A stretch of DNA of 64,000 nucleotides from the NCBI GenBank assembly GCA_963733765.1, contig CAVTEI010000003.1:1612001-1676000 (forward strand), in the 5' to 3' direction. The stretch's first letter is position 1; each line of letters starts with the position of its first letter. Shown one piece after another: positions 1-7,216 of this stretch. A program made the translations under genes and the position numbers. The notes below the pieces were generated by a model. The model saw only the letters and a list, made by a program, of their open reading frames with translations. It made no database searches and was not told the DNA's origin. Source of the stretch: DATKAS01 sp963733765. GTDB taxonomy: Bacteria; Actinomycetota; Acidimicrobiia; Acidimicrobiales; DATKAS01.

Positions 1-31
1 TGAGCTGCTCGCCCAGCGCATCGGCATCTAG
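1..31 (+). CDS. 3' end of an upstream gene cut by the window edge
   Basis: One frame is open from base 2 and ends at TAG 29-31, giving a C-terminal tail ELLAQRIGI. The next gene starts 27 bp later on the same strand, so an operon is plausible. Nothing can be said about function. Confidence 0.35.
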   Translation, partial: ELLAQRIGI

Positions 32-58
32 CTCCGCGAGTCCCCGAGTGGGGGCGCC

Positions 59-505
59 GTGACCATTCTCATCGTGGTGGCCGCCGCGCTGATCGTCTTC
101 GTCATCGCCGCGGTCGTCGTCGGACGTGAAGCCCACCGCCTGGACGCGCGTTCGCCCCGCGTCGTCTTCGACCTCGACGAAGCGGTCCTCGCCGTCAGCG
201 AACGCCTCCCCCCCGACGTCACCGCGACGCTGAGCTACGCGGACGTGCGCGACATCGTCAGGTGGCACATGGCCGACCTGCGCGCGCAAGGGCTGCGACC
301 GCCCACGGCCCTCGAGGTGCCGCAGGACCCCACCCGGCTCACGGTCGTCGACGAGGAGGCCTCGATCGCGTCACTCATCGCCCGGAGCACGTCGGAGGGA
401 CGCACGTACCGGCCGGCCGACATCGCCGCGGTCGTGGAGGCTCACTTCCAGCACCTCCGGGAGATCGGCGCAGTGGGGCCGCCAGCCGGGGACGCCGATC
501 TGTGA
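59..505 (+). CDS. Small membrane-anchored hypothetical protein
   Basis: The product is 148 aa from a GTG start. Residues 2-22 are a single hydrophobic helix (valine, alanine and isoleucine) with no lipobox or obvious cleavage site, so the protein is probably an N-anchored membrane protein. The remaining ~125 residues are soluble, charged and partly helical (VFDLDEAVLAVSERLPP onward) and have no motif I recognise. The short gap to the upstream stop suggests co-transcription with the cut-off gene. The stop codon is the first unit of a 14-nt tandem array. Coding is supported by strong third-position GC and the clean membrane segment; function is unknown. Confidence 0.7.
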   Translation: MTILIVVAAALIVFVIAAVVVGREAHRLDARSPRVVFDLDEAVLAVSERLPPDVTATLSYADVRDIVRWHMADLRAQGLRPPTALEVPQDPTRLTVVDEEASIASLIARSTSEGRTYRPADIAAVVEAHFQHLREIGAVGPPAGDADL

Positions 506-558
506 AGGTCCGCCTGTGAAGGTCCTGCTGTGACCCGGGGCACGTGACGCCCGACATA
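503..558 (+). repeat. 14-nt tandem array starting on a stop codon
   Basis: TGA occurs at 503, 517, 531 and 545, exactly 14 nt apart. The first is the stop of the preceding gene, and each is preceded by G (GTGA). Units one and two are near-identical (TGAAGGTCC then GCCTG/TGCTG); units three and four diverge. Because 14 is not a multiple of 3, the successive TGAs fall in all three frames. Similar arrays lie at 30240 and 33695. Confidence 0.75.
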
Positions 559-804
559 CGTAGACGCGCGAGGTGCGCGCGAATACGTAGGAGTGCCGAT
601 GTGCCGAGGCCACTCGCGGGCGCATCCTGGAGTCATGACGCTGGACCCGACAATCGGCCTCTCCATCCACGAGCAGCGTCGCGCCACCCTCGAAGCCGCG
701 GCGACGCGGTCGGCTCGGCCTCGTCGCTCGTTTCGAGCGTGGGTGCGCCGCCGCTCCTCTGTCACACGGGGGTCGTGATCTGACGGAGAGCAAAACCTGA
801 TCCG
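506..804. other. Intergenic region before the LuxR regulator
   Basis: This ~300-bp stretch has no large gene. It holds the 14-nt array, then two direct copies of ATACGTAG (556-563 and 583-590, 27 bp apart) flanking a GCGCGC-rich inverted repeat, then a possible 47-aa ORF (635-778). The twin ATACGTAG boxes could be an activator or repressor site for the downstream regulator, but this is inferred from layout alone. Confidence 0.4.
635..778 (+). CDS. Possible 47-aa basic small protein
   Basis: ATG at 635 follows GGAG at a short distance and opens a 47-aa frame that starts MTLDPTIGLSIHEQRR and ends in an arginine-rich tail. The N-terminal half has normal amino-acid use and the C-terminal half is Arg/Ser-rich, as random GC-rich frames often are. 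It could be a real small protein or a chance ORF. No family is recognised. Confidence 0.3.
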   Translation: MTLDPTIGLSIHEQRRATLEAAATRSARPRRSFRAWVRRRSSVTRGS

Positions 805-810
805 TATGCT
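805..810 (+). promoter_or_regulatory. -10 box for the LuxR regulator
   Basis: TATGCT lies 7 nt before an in-frame ATG at 818, matching the leaderless -10/start spacing seen across the window. This favours 818 over the ATG at 806, which lies inside the box. Confidence 0.5.
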
Positions 811-817
811 CGACCGC

Positions 818-3550
818 ATGCTCGCCGGGCGCACGGGACTCAGCCCGGTGATGGTGGGACGTACCTCCCCGTTGTCCCGCCTCACCGGGTTGATGGACGC
901 CTCCCGGTCAGACCACGCGGTCGCGCTCGTCGTCGGCGAGGCAGGCGTCGGCAAGACGCGGTTGCTGCGCGAGTTCTGCGCGACCCTTCCCGCGGGCGTG
1001 ACCACACTTGGCGGCCAGGCCGAGCCCGGCTCGCTGGGCCGTCCGTTCGAGCTCGCACTCGACGCCTTGGGCATCGACCGTGTGCCCGAAGGCTCTGACC
1101 CGCTCGGCGCACTCGTCCAGACGTACATGGACCGTGTCGCGGCTGGTCCCGCGGTGATCGTCTTCGAGGATCTGCACTGGGCCGACGCCGAGAGCCTCGG
1201 CGTGTTCGAACGACTCGCGGCGGGCACGCCGCGCGGTTCGATGCTGTTGGGCTCATACCGGCCGGACGAGCTCACGCGCTTCCTTCCCGCGGCTGATCTC
1301 CTCGTGCGCCTCGACCGGCGGCGCACGGTGCACCACCTGTGGCTCGACCGGCTCACGCACGCCGACGTGGCGTCGTTCCTGGCTTGCGTGTACGGACGCT
1401 CGCTTCCGTCGAAGACGGCCGATGCGCTGCACGCGCGGACCGGTGGCAACCCGTTCTTCCTCGAGGAGATCCTGAGCGCGGCGAGGGGCGCGGAGCCCGA
1501 CGCACTGGCCACGCAACCGCTGCCGTTCACACTGGCGGAGATCGTGCGCCGTCAGCTCGACGGACTGGCAGGCGACGAGCGTCGAGTCATCGACGGAGCC
1601 GCGGTGCTCGGGCGGGGTGCGTCGTTCGACATGCTCACGGCGGTCACGCACATGACCGAACCGGAGCTCATCGGCCATCTCCGCGGACTCGTCGAGCGGG
1701 GCCTCATCGTCGAGGATCGTCCTGACGAGTTCGTGTTTCGCCACGCGCTCGTGCGAGACGCGGTCGAGGATCAGCTCCTGGGACGCGAGCGACGTCGCCT
1801 GCACGAGGCGGCGCTGGCAGCGTTGCGAGACTGGGGCAGCGCCGATCTCGCGGCGTTGGCCCATCACGCCCGCCGGGCGGGCCGGACCGACGAGTTCCTC
1901 GAGCTGGCGCGCGAGGGTGCAACGCACTACCTCGAACGCGGGTCGTCCTACCAGGCGCTGCAGCTCACGACGGACGCACTCGCTGAGGATCCGGATTGCC
2001 TGACGCTCCTCGAGACCGCGACTCGCGCGGCGTGGCTCGTCGGGCTCAACGAGGAGGCGCTCGGGCACGCCCGTCGGTGGCGTTCGCAGTCGCAGGCCCA
2101 ATCGGACCTCGCCGGCGAGGCGGCGGCCGCGCACATGGTCGCCCGCGTCGTCTGGGACCTGGGGCGGCTCGACGAGCATGACGCCGCGGTCGCGGATGTC
2201 GAAGCGTTGGCCGACCGGCTCGATCCCGGACCGGAGCGCGCGGCCGCGTATGCAGCGGTCGCGCAGGCTCACATGCTCGCGAGGCGCCGGGAAGTCGCCG
2301 TGTCATGGTCCGAGCGCGCGATCGACGAAGCGGATAGGTGGGGAGTCAAGGAGGCACGCGGACTTGGCCTCGTCGAGAAGGGTTCCGCGCTCGCGGACTG
2401 GCCGGGCCGCCGGCCGGAGGCGATCGCAACACTCCGTCAGGCGATCGCGGAGGCGGAAGCTGTGGGCGATCACGTCGCGGTCGCCCGCGCGTTCCACAAC
2501 CTCCACGGCTGTGTGTCGCTGCACACTCGCGAGGGCAAGGCGATCGTTGCCGCGCTCGACGCCGCCGCGGAGAGAGCGGGGTTCGACGCGATGGTGCGCA
2601 CGAAGCACGCGGCCTTGCAGGTCGAGATCGCGATCAGCGAGGGTGACATGGCACGCGCCCAGGCCGGTCTGGACGGATGGGTGTTGCGGATCGGCGAGGT
2701 CGCGCCGACCGACGCGCAATGGCCCGCCCTCAATCAGATCTCGATCTGGCTCGAGGGCGGACGGGTCGACGACGCGGCGGCCCTCGCGGACAAGACATTC
2801 GAGTTCATGACGTCCGAGGAGCTCTGGGACCTCGCGGTAGGCATCCAGCTGGCCGAGCGGCGAGGAGATCGCCCGCTGGTCGAGGCGCTCCTTCGACGCC
2901 TGCACGATGTCGCGGAGACAGCACCGTGCGAACCGGCCGTCGAGTGGACCGTCCTGCCGATCGAGTCCGCCCTGCGCGCGGGCTTGCCGACCGTGCTCAT
3001 ACGAGAGCAGGTGCGTCCCCTGCTCGAGCTCGCGGGCGACCAGCCCTGGGTCGGTGTGGGTGAGGCGATGCTGCTCGCGGCCGAGGGCGACCACAGCGGC
3101 GCGCTGGACCAGTACGACTCGGTGCTCGCTCACGACGAGCCCGGGCTGCCGGTGAGTCTCCACGCCTCGTTGCTGCTCGCCAGCGCGCGTTGTCACCTCG
3201 TGCTCGGCGAGCGCCCCGTCGCCGTTGCGCTGGCGACCGAGGCTCGCGGGCTGCTCGAACATTGGCCGGGCTACCGCCGGGACGAGGTGGACGCCTTCTT
3301 GCGCCGCGCGACCCGGCCGGGGCCGGCCGACGCTGGGGATGGGGGCGGCGAGCTGACGGCCCGCGAGCGGGAGGTGGCCGCCCTCGTGGCGCGAGGTCTC
3401 ACCAACGCGGCCCTTGCCCGGGAGCTCTACATCTCGCCGCGGACCGCCGCCGTCCACGTGTCGAACATCCTCGCCAAGCTCGGGTTGGCGAACCGCTCGG
3501 AGCTCACCGCCTGGGCGGTCCGCTCCGGGGTGGGCACGGCGACGGAATAG
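818..3550 (+). CDS. LuxR-family transcriptional regulator with AAA ATPase and TPR-like sensor
   Basis: This is a large (910 aa) signal-transducing regulator of the MalT/LAL type. An N-terminal ATPase has Walker A GEAGVGKT at about residues 40-47 and a Walker B-like VIVFEDLHWAD at about 113-123. A ~500-residue helical repeat region, probably TPR-like and ligand-binding, follows. The C-terminal ~60 residues are a GerE/LuxR helix-turn-helix (LTAREREVAALVARG, then SPRTAAVHVSNILAKLG). In this family ATP and ligand control DNA binding; the ligand here is unknown. The start is chosen at 818 because a -10 box covers the upstream ATG; 806 or 851 are alternatives. No clear target sits beside it, so it may act elsewhere. 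Confidence 0.9.
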   Translation: MLAGRTGLSPVMVGRTSPLSRLTGLMDASRSDHAVALVVGEAGVGKTRLLREFCATLPAGVTTLGGQAEPGSLGRPFELALDALGIDRVPEGSDPLGALVQTYMDRVAAGPAVIVFEDLHWADAESLGVFERLAAGTPRGSMLLGSYRPDELTRFLPAADLLVRLDRRRTVHHLWLDRLTHADVASFLACVYGRSLPSKTADALHARTGGNPFFLEEILSAARGAEPDALATQPLPFTLAEIVRRQLDGLAGDERRVIDGAAVLGRGASFDMLTAVTHMTEPELIGHLRGLVERGLIVEDRPDEFVFRHALVRDAVEDQLLGRERRRLHEAALAALRDWGSADLAALAHHARRAGRTDEFLELAREGATHYLERGSSYQALQLTTDALAEDPDCLTLLETATRAAWLVGLNEEALGHARRWRSQSQAQSDLAGEAAAAHMVARVVWDLGRLDEHDAAVADVEALADRLDPGPERAAAYAAVAQAHMLARRREVAVSWSERAIDEADRWGVKEARGLGLVEKGSALADWPGRRPEAIATLRQAIAEAEAVGDHVAVARAFHNLHGCVSLHTREGKAIVAALDAAAERAGFDAMVRTKHAALQVEIAISEGDMARAQAGLDGWVLRIGEVAPTDAQWPALNQISIWLEGGRVDDAAALADKTFEFMTSEELWDLAVGIQLAERRGDRPLVEALLRRLHDVAETAPCEPAVEWTVLPIESALRAGLPTVLIREQVRPLLELAGDQPWVGVGEAMLLAAEGDHSGALDQYDSVLAHDEPGLPVSLHASLLLASARCHLVLGERPVAVALATEARGLLEHWPGYRRDEVDAFLRRATRPGPADAGDGGGELTAREREVAALVARGLTNAALARELYISPRTAAVHVSNILAKLGLANRSELTAWAVRSGVGTATE

Positions 3551-3589
3551 GGCGCGCGGCTTTTCCTCGTCGTGTGGTTTGCTGGTGTC

Positions 3590-3810
3590 ACCGAGGAAAG
3601 GAGGTGGTCCAACTGCATAGTCAAAGTCTTGGGACCTCGGAGGTGGCTGGCCGCTAGGCGGCCCGCTGGACCACCCGGCGAATACCCGCCAGCAACCGTC
3701 GGCACGACGGCTGGGAAATGGTCCCGCCCAGTGGGCTCTCGCAGAGCCCGAACGTTGTCCGATCCTCAATTGTCGAACGTCATCAGGGGTGCCTACGGGC
3801 GCCCCTGATG
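3590..3810 (+). ncRNA. Candidate structured RNA leader with a sequestered Shine-Dalgarno
   Basis: The 288-bp gap after the LuxR gene is dense in hairpins. AAAGGAGGTGG near 3597-3607 is an ideal ribosome-binding site, but GGTGGTCCA (3603-3611) is perfectly complementary to TGGACCACC (3667-3675). Between them lie ACCTC-g-GAGGT (3634-3644) and GGCCGC-tag-GCGGCC (3649-3663, with a TAG in the loop). Further on are CCGTC/GACGG (3696-3710), GGGCTCT-cgc-AGAGCCC (3733-3749) and a 13-bp stem, one G:U pair, at 3781-3793/3798-3810. A 14-codon frame starting from a non-standard CTG at 3614 ends in the hairpin loop. I infer an attenuator or riboswitch-like element; part of it may terminate the upstream gene. 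Confidence 0.5.
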
Positions 3811-3825
3811 CGCGTCGGCGGCCAG

Positions 3826-3831
3826 TAGCGT
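3826..3831 (+). promoter_or_regulatory. -10 box for the CxxC small protein
   Basis: TAGCGT lies 7 nt before GTG 3839. It follows the 13-bp hairpin at 3781-3810 and shows that the GTG at 3830, inside the box, is unlikely to be the start if this promoter is used. Confidence 0.5.
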
Positions 3832-3838
3832 GCCTCCC

Positions 3839-4072
3839 GTGCAGCGTCCCGTGCGCTTCGAGGAGCATCGGTGGCTCGGGGACAAGCGCCGCCAGATCGC
3901 CCACGACGTCGACGCGTGTGACGAGCCCGAGGTCATCGAGGAGCTGATGGCCTCCGAGCGGTTCATCTGCTTCGCTCCCGACGTGCTCTCCGAGGCCCGC
4001 AACCGTGGCTACCGCCGTTGCTCGCGGTGTGCCGGGGCCCAAGCGGCCGCCCGGGCTGAAGACCCGGCCTGA
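3839..4072 (+). CDS. Small conserved-looking protein with C-terminal CxxC
   Basis: The 77-aa product starts at GTG 3839 (3830 is an alternative nine bases earlier). It has a compact, charged N-terminal part (RFEEHRWLGDKR, then DVDACDEPEVIEELM) and ends near RRCSRC, a possible metal- or redox-active CxxC. Residue composition is far from the Arg/Ala bias of non-coding frames, so I regard it as real. The role is unknown. A GACCCGG/CCGGGTC stem (4061-4067/4073-4079) straddles the stop codon, and a hydrolase starts 11 bp downstream. Confidence 0.6.
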   Translation: MQRPVRFEEHRWLGDKRRQIAHDVDACDEPEVIEELMASERFICFAPDVLSEARNRGYRRCSRCAGAQAAARAEDPA

Positions 4073-4083
4073 CCGGGTCGGCC

Positions 4084-4851
4084 GTGAACGGATGGTTCGA
4101 CTCCGGCGGGCTCAAGGTGGCGCGCTACCTCGCGCTCCCGAACGGACGCGCCACCCCGGCGACCCCGGGGCTCGTGCTGTGCCACGGCTTCCCCGTCGGC
4201 CCGCTCGACGCGCGCCAGTCGGCCAGCACGTTTCCGGAGCTCATCGACCGAATCGCGAACGAGATGGGATGGGCGGCACTGACGTTCACCTTCCGCGGCT
4301 GCGGACAGAGCGAAGGCGACTTCTCGCTGCTCGGCTGGCTCGAGGATCTGCGCGCTGCAGTTGATCACCTCGTAGACGAGACCGGCGTGAGCAACGTGTG
4401 GCTGGCGGGCACGAGCACCGGCGGCTCGCTCGTGATCTGCGAGGGCGCGGAGGACGCGAGAGTCCGCGGCGTCGCCGCTCTCGCCGCGCGCGCCGACTTC
4501 GACGACTGGGCAGGCCAGCCCCGCCGCTTCCTCGACCATGCACGCGAGATCGGTGCCGTCCGCAGCGCGACGTTCCCTCCGTCGTTCGAAGCGTGGGCGC
4601 GCGAGTTTCGGGCGTTGCGACCCCTCGATGCCGCCCGTCGAATGTCGGCCAAGCCGTTGCTGATCGTGCACGGTGACGACGACGAGTCCGTTCCGATCGT
4701 CGATCCTCGTCTGCTCGCCGAGGCGCATGGCGCGGCGGAGCTACGCATCGTCGCGGGCGCGGGCCACCGCCTTCGACACGATCCCCGCGCTGTGGCCATC
4801 CTCCTCGGCTGGCTCGACCGCGAGCGCAACCGGGTGACCACGATTCGCTGA
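4084..4851 (+). CDS. Alpha/beta hydrolase
   Basis: The product is a 255-aa serine hydrolase of the alpha/beta fold, of esterase or acylaminoacyl-peptidase-like size. The oxyanion-hole HGFP is at residues 34-37. The nucleophile elbow GTSTGG is at 109-114, making Ser111 the nucleophile. The acid lies in HGDDDES (196-202) and the histidine is His228 in AGAGHRL. There is no signal peptide, so it should be cytoplasmic; the substrate cannot be inferred. It lies 11 bp after the CxxC protein and 10 bp before the next gene, consistent with one operon. Confidence 0.85.
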   Translation: MNGWFDSGGLKVARYLALPNGRATPATPGLVLCHGFPVGPLDARQSASTFPELIDRIANEMGWAALTFTFRGCGQSEGDFSLLGWLEDLRAAVDHLVDETGVSNVWLAGTSTGGSLVICEGAEDARVRGVAALAARADFDDWAGQPRRFLDHAREIGAVRSATFPPSFEAWAREFRALRPLDAARRMSAKPLLIVHGDDDESVPIVDPRLLAEAHGAAELRIVAGAGHRLRHDPRAVAILLGWLDRERNRVTTIR

Positions 4852-4861
4852 AGGAGAGCTC

Positions 4862-5731
4862 GTGAAGATCGGTCTGTTCCCGCCCTTCGCCAACCCACTC
4901 TGCACGCCGGAGCACATCGCTGCCGTTGGGCGAGCCGCCGACGAGCGCCGGTTCTCGTCGCTCTGGGTCGCCGAGCACGTCGTGCTGTTCGAGGAGTACT
5001 CGTCGCGCTATCCGTATCTCGAGAGCGGGCGGTTCCCGGCCGCGCCTGACCGCGGGTTGACGGAGCCGTTCGCGACGATCGGGTTTCTCGCCTCGGTCAC
5101 TTCGAACATCAGGCTGGGCACGGGCGTGCTCCTCGTCCCGCAGCGCAACCCCGTGTACACCGCCAAGTCGGTGACCACACTCGACTGGCTGTCGAACGGG
5201 CGGATGGATCTCGGCATCGGCGTGGGCTGGCTGGCCGAGGAGTTCGCCGCACTCGGCGTGCCGTTCGAGCGACGCGGTGAGCGGTGCGACGAGTACCTCT
5301 CCGTGATGCGCTCGCTCTGGACCGACGAGGTGTCGTCGTTCAAGGGCGAGTTCTACGACCTGCCCGAGGCGCGCCAGTTCCCGAAGCCGGTGCAGCAGCC
5401 GCATCCGCCGATCCACGTCGGCGGCGAGAGCAACGCAGCGTTGCGACGGGCGGCTCGGCTGGCCGAGGGGTGGTATGGCTACAACCTCGATCCAGCGGGC
5501 GCGGCCGAGCGGGTCGCGAAGTTGCGCACCTTGATCGCCGACGCGGGTCGCGCACCCGGCGACGTCTTGGTGAGCGTGTCGCCTTACATGCACGAGGTGA
5601 CGGAGCGTGAAGTCGACGCGTACGCGGAGGCCGGTGTCGATCAGCTCGTGTTGTACGCGCCCATTCGCTCCACCGACGACGCCGAGCCGGTGCTCGATCG
5701 CCTCGCCGCGCTCATCCCGGGCGCGGGGTGA
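4862..5731 (+). CDS. LLM-class F420-dependent oxidoreductase
   Basis: A 289-aa bacterial-luciferase-like TIM-barrel enzyme of the actinobacterial F420-dependent group. Typical family stretches are visible: LWVAEHVVLF near residue 34, the strand-loop NIRLGTGVLLVPQRNP, RMDLGIGVGWLAEEF and the C-terminal PPIHVGGESNAALRR. Family members transfer hydride between reduced F420 (or flavin) and small organic substrates; the substrate is not predictable. The GTG start follows a good AAGGAG site 4 nt into the intergenic gap. It is convergent with the HhH-GPD gene only 6 bp away. Confidence 0.88.
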   Translation: MKIGLFPPFANPLCTPEHIAAVGRAADERRFSSLWVAEHVVLFEEYSSRYPYLESGRFPAAPDRGLTEPFATIGFLASVTSNIRLGTGVLLVPQRNPVYTAKSVTTLDWLSNGRMDLGIGVGWLAEEFAALGVPFERRGERCDEYLSVMRSLWTDEVSSFKGEFYDLPEARQFPKPVQQPHPPIHVGGESNAALRRAARLAEGWYGYNLDPAGAAERVAKLRTLIADAGRAPGDVLVSVSPYMHEVTEREVDAYAEAGVDQLVLYAPIRSTDDAEPVLDRLAALIPGAG

Positions 5732-5737
5732 CGATGG

Positions 5738-6316
5738 TCAGTCCTGCTTGGTTCTGCCTGCGGCCTTCTTTGCCTTCTTCCACTGCCTGACCTTCTCGAG
5801 CGCCTCGGGGCTGTCGATGTCGGCCACGGAGCGGGGCTCGGGATCGGCGAAGGGACCGGCGACGTGCTCCCAGCCCTGCGGCCTCACTCCCATGCGCTTG
5901 GCGAGGATGGCGACGAAGATCTTCGACTTCTCGTCGCCGTAGCCGGGGAGCGCGCGCAGCCGCGCGAAGAGCTCGTCGCCGGTCGTCGCGCTCTCCCAAA
6001 TCGCCGCCGTGTCGCCGTCGTAGTCGTTCGCGATCGCGACGCACATCTCGTGGGCCCGGCGGCCCATGCTCGCGGGGAAGCGGTGCAGCGCAGGCTTCTG
6101 GCAGAACACCGCGACGAGCTCCTCGGCCTCCATCGCCGCGATCTTGTTCGCGTCGAGCTCACCGCCGAGCCGCTCCTTCAGGAGTGCGGGGCCCTTGAAC
6201 GCCCACTCCATCGGGACCTGTTGGTCGAGAAGCATGCCAAGAAGGAGCGCGAGGGGCTCCGTGTTGAGCAGCTGGTCGGCTTCGGGATTGCCGGTGACCG
6301 CGAGGGTGCCCTTCAT
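5738..6316 (-). CDS. HhH-GPD family base-excision-type protein
   Basis: A 192-aa protein related to HhH-GPD DNA glycosylases, matching the uncharacterised actinobacterial branch (TIGR03252-like). A helix-hairpin-helix with LPGYG is at residues 123-127, and helical segments with DQQVPMEWAFKGP near residue 31 resemble the glycosylase fold. It is shorter than Nth/MutY and has no Fe-S cysteine cluster at the C-terminus, which is Lys-rich. A role in base repair is inferred from the fold. The start is supported by TAGGCT 7 nt upstream of the ATG. Confidence 0.85.
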   Translation of the reverse strand: MKGTLAVTGNPEADQLLNTEPLALLLGMLLDQQVPMEWAFKGPALLKERLGGELDANKIAAMEAEELVAVFCQKPALHRFPASMGRRAHEMCVAIANDYDGDTAAIWESATTGDELFARLRALPGYGDEKSKIFVAILAKRMGVRPQGWEHVAGPFADPEPRSVADIDSPEALEKVRQWKKAKKAAGRTKQD

Positions 6317-6323
6317 TGACGGG

Positions 6324-6329
6324 AGCCTA
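6324..6329 (-). promoter_or_regulatory. -10 box for the HhH-GPD gene
   Basis: On the minus strand TAGGCT lies 7 nt before the ATG at 6316, predicting a leaderless transcript. Confidence 0.55.
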
Positions 6330-6368
6330 CGGCGGGTTGCGCGGGTCAGCCGGCGGGCATAGGTGTCA

Positions 6369-7070
6369 TGTCGCGCCGCCGATGAGCGTCGTCTCGAGCA
6401 AAGCCACCGTGCGGGTCACCCATTTCTTGGTGGACCATCCGCGCTGTCCGACCAAGTCCTCCCAGGATCGCAGCGAGGTCGCCGACCACAGGAGGTCGGC
6501 AGCGGCGGCGGAAGGCCATTCGCTTGACAAGAGCCCCTCGGCGGCCAGCCGGTCGATGACAGAGCGACATCGATGATGACGGGCGTCTTCGCGCTCGTTC
6601 CATGCCTCGGCCGCGGCCTCGTCGGTACGGCGCAGTCGGTCGAGGCTGTTGGCCACTCCCCGGATTTGAGGCTTGATTCGTCCCTCTACGAACGGCCTCT
6701 GCACCGGGACCAGCGAGAGCTCGAGCGGATCAGCGTCTTGACGATCTCGGGGTCGTCGAGCGCCAGCTGGGCCGCGACCGCCCCGCCGCTGGAGTGGCCC
6801 GCGACGTGAGCGCGCTGCACACCGAGATGATCGAGGAGTGCGGCAGCGTCGGTGGCGTGGTCGACGACGCTCACCGGCCGCGTCGGTGTGGGTGCTGCCG
6901 ACCCAACCACGCTTGTGGTAGCGGATCAGCTGGTAGCGGCTGGCCAGCTCCGGTTCTGCGATGAGCGGCAGGAACCCGTCGGCGAGGACGGGGCTGATGA
7001 GCAGCACGGGTTCGCCCGTTCCGACCACCTCGTACTCGAGCTCGACGCCATTGACCTTTGCAATCTCCAT
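6369..7070 (-). pseudogene. Chimeric remnant: alpha/beta hydrolase N-half joined to TetR C-half
   Basis: The reading starts well: an AGGAGG site, ATG at 7070, then MEIAKVNGVELEYEVVGTG and a hydrolase core (RYHKRGWVGST). An extra base near 6876-6881 shifts the frame; it resumes as SVVDHATDAAALLDHLGV with nucleophile elbow GHSSGG. After LDDPEIVKTLIR (about 6735) hydrolase similarity stops. From about 6690 to 6369 another frame encodes what looks like a TetR-family C-terminal domain (RRTDEAAAEAWNE, then AAADLLWSATS and LVGQRGWS). The hydrolase C-half and the TetR DNA-binding half are both missing. A deletion joining neighbouring genes is the simplest reading; a misassembly is possible. Confidence 0.7.
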
Positions 7071-7136
7071 GAGTCCTCCTCGGACTGGCTCGTTGCGGGG
7101 ACTGGTGGTCCCACCCGAGAGGCGTGAGCAAGAGCT

Positions 7137-7150
7137 GTTACGGCCGTAAC
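7137..7150. promoter_or_regulatory. Perfect 14-bp palindrome, probable TetR-type operator
   Basis: GTTACGGCCGTAAC is a perfect palindrome in the gap between the hydrolase/TetR remnant (minus) and the decayed TPR gene (plus). This position and form are typical of TetR-family operators. The only nearby regulator has lost its DNA-binding half, so the site is either orphaned or bound by a protein encoded elsewhere. Confidence 0.55.
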
Positions 7151-7216
7151 CATCACGGGTACGGTCGGCGCCGCGTGACCTCGGACTCCGATCGGCCGAG
7201 GATCGGGAGGCGCGCG

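Noticed and set aside
442..1530. Long minus-strand open frame antisense to the LuxR gene
   Set aside because: Arg/Ser/Ala-rich with no motif; a shadow caused by high GC. The same holds for similar long frames at 1253-2272, 2303-4042, 4286-5593 and 7596-8663.
3572..3808. 78-aa open frame across the structured region after the LuxR gene
   Set aside because: It runs through all the hairpins, is Arg/Pro-rich and has no domain; RNA structure explains the sequence better.
4835..4865. TGA at 4835, 4849 and 4863, also 14 nt apart
   Set aside because: The units share no sequence beyond TGA and the first lies inside a coding region; chance is enough.
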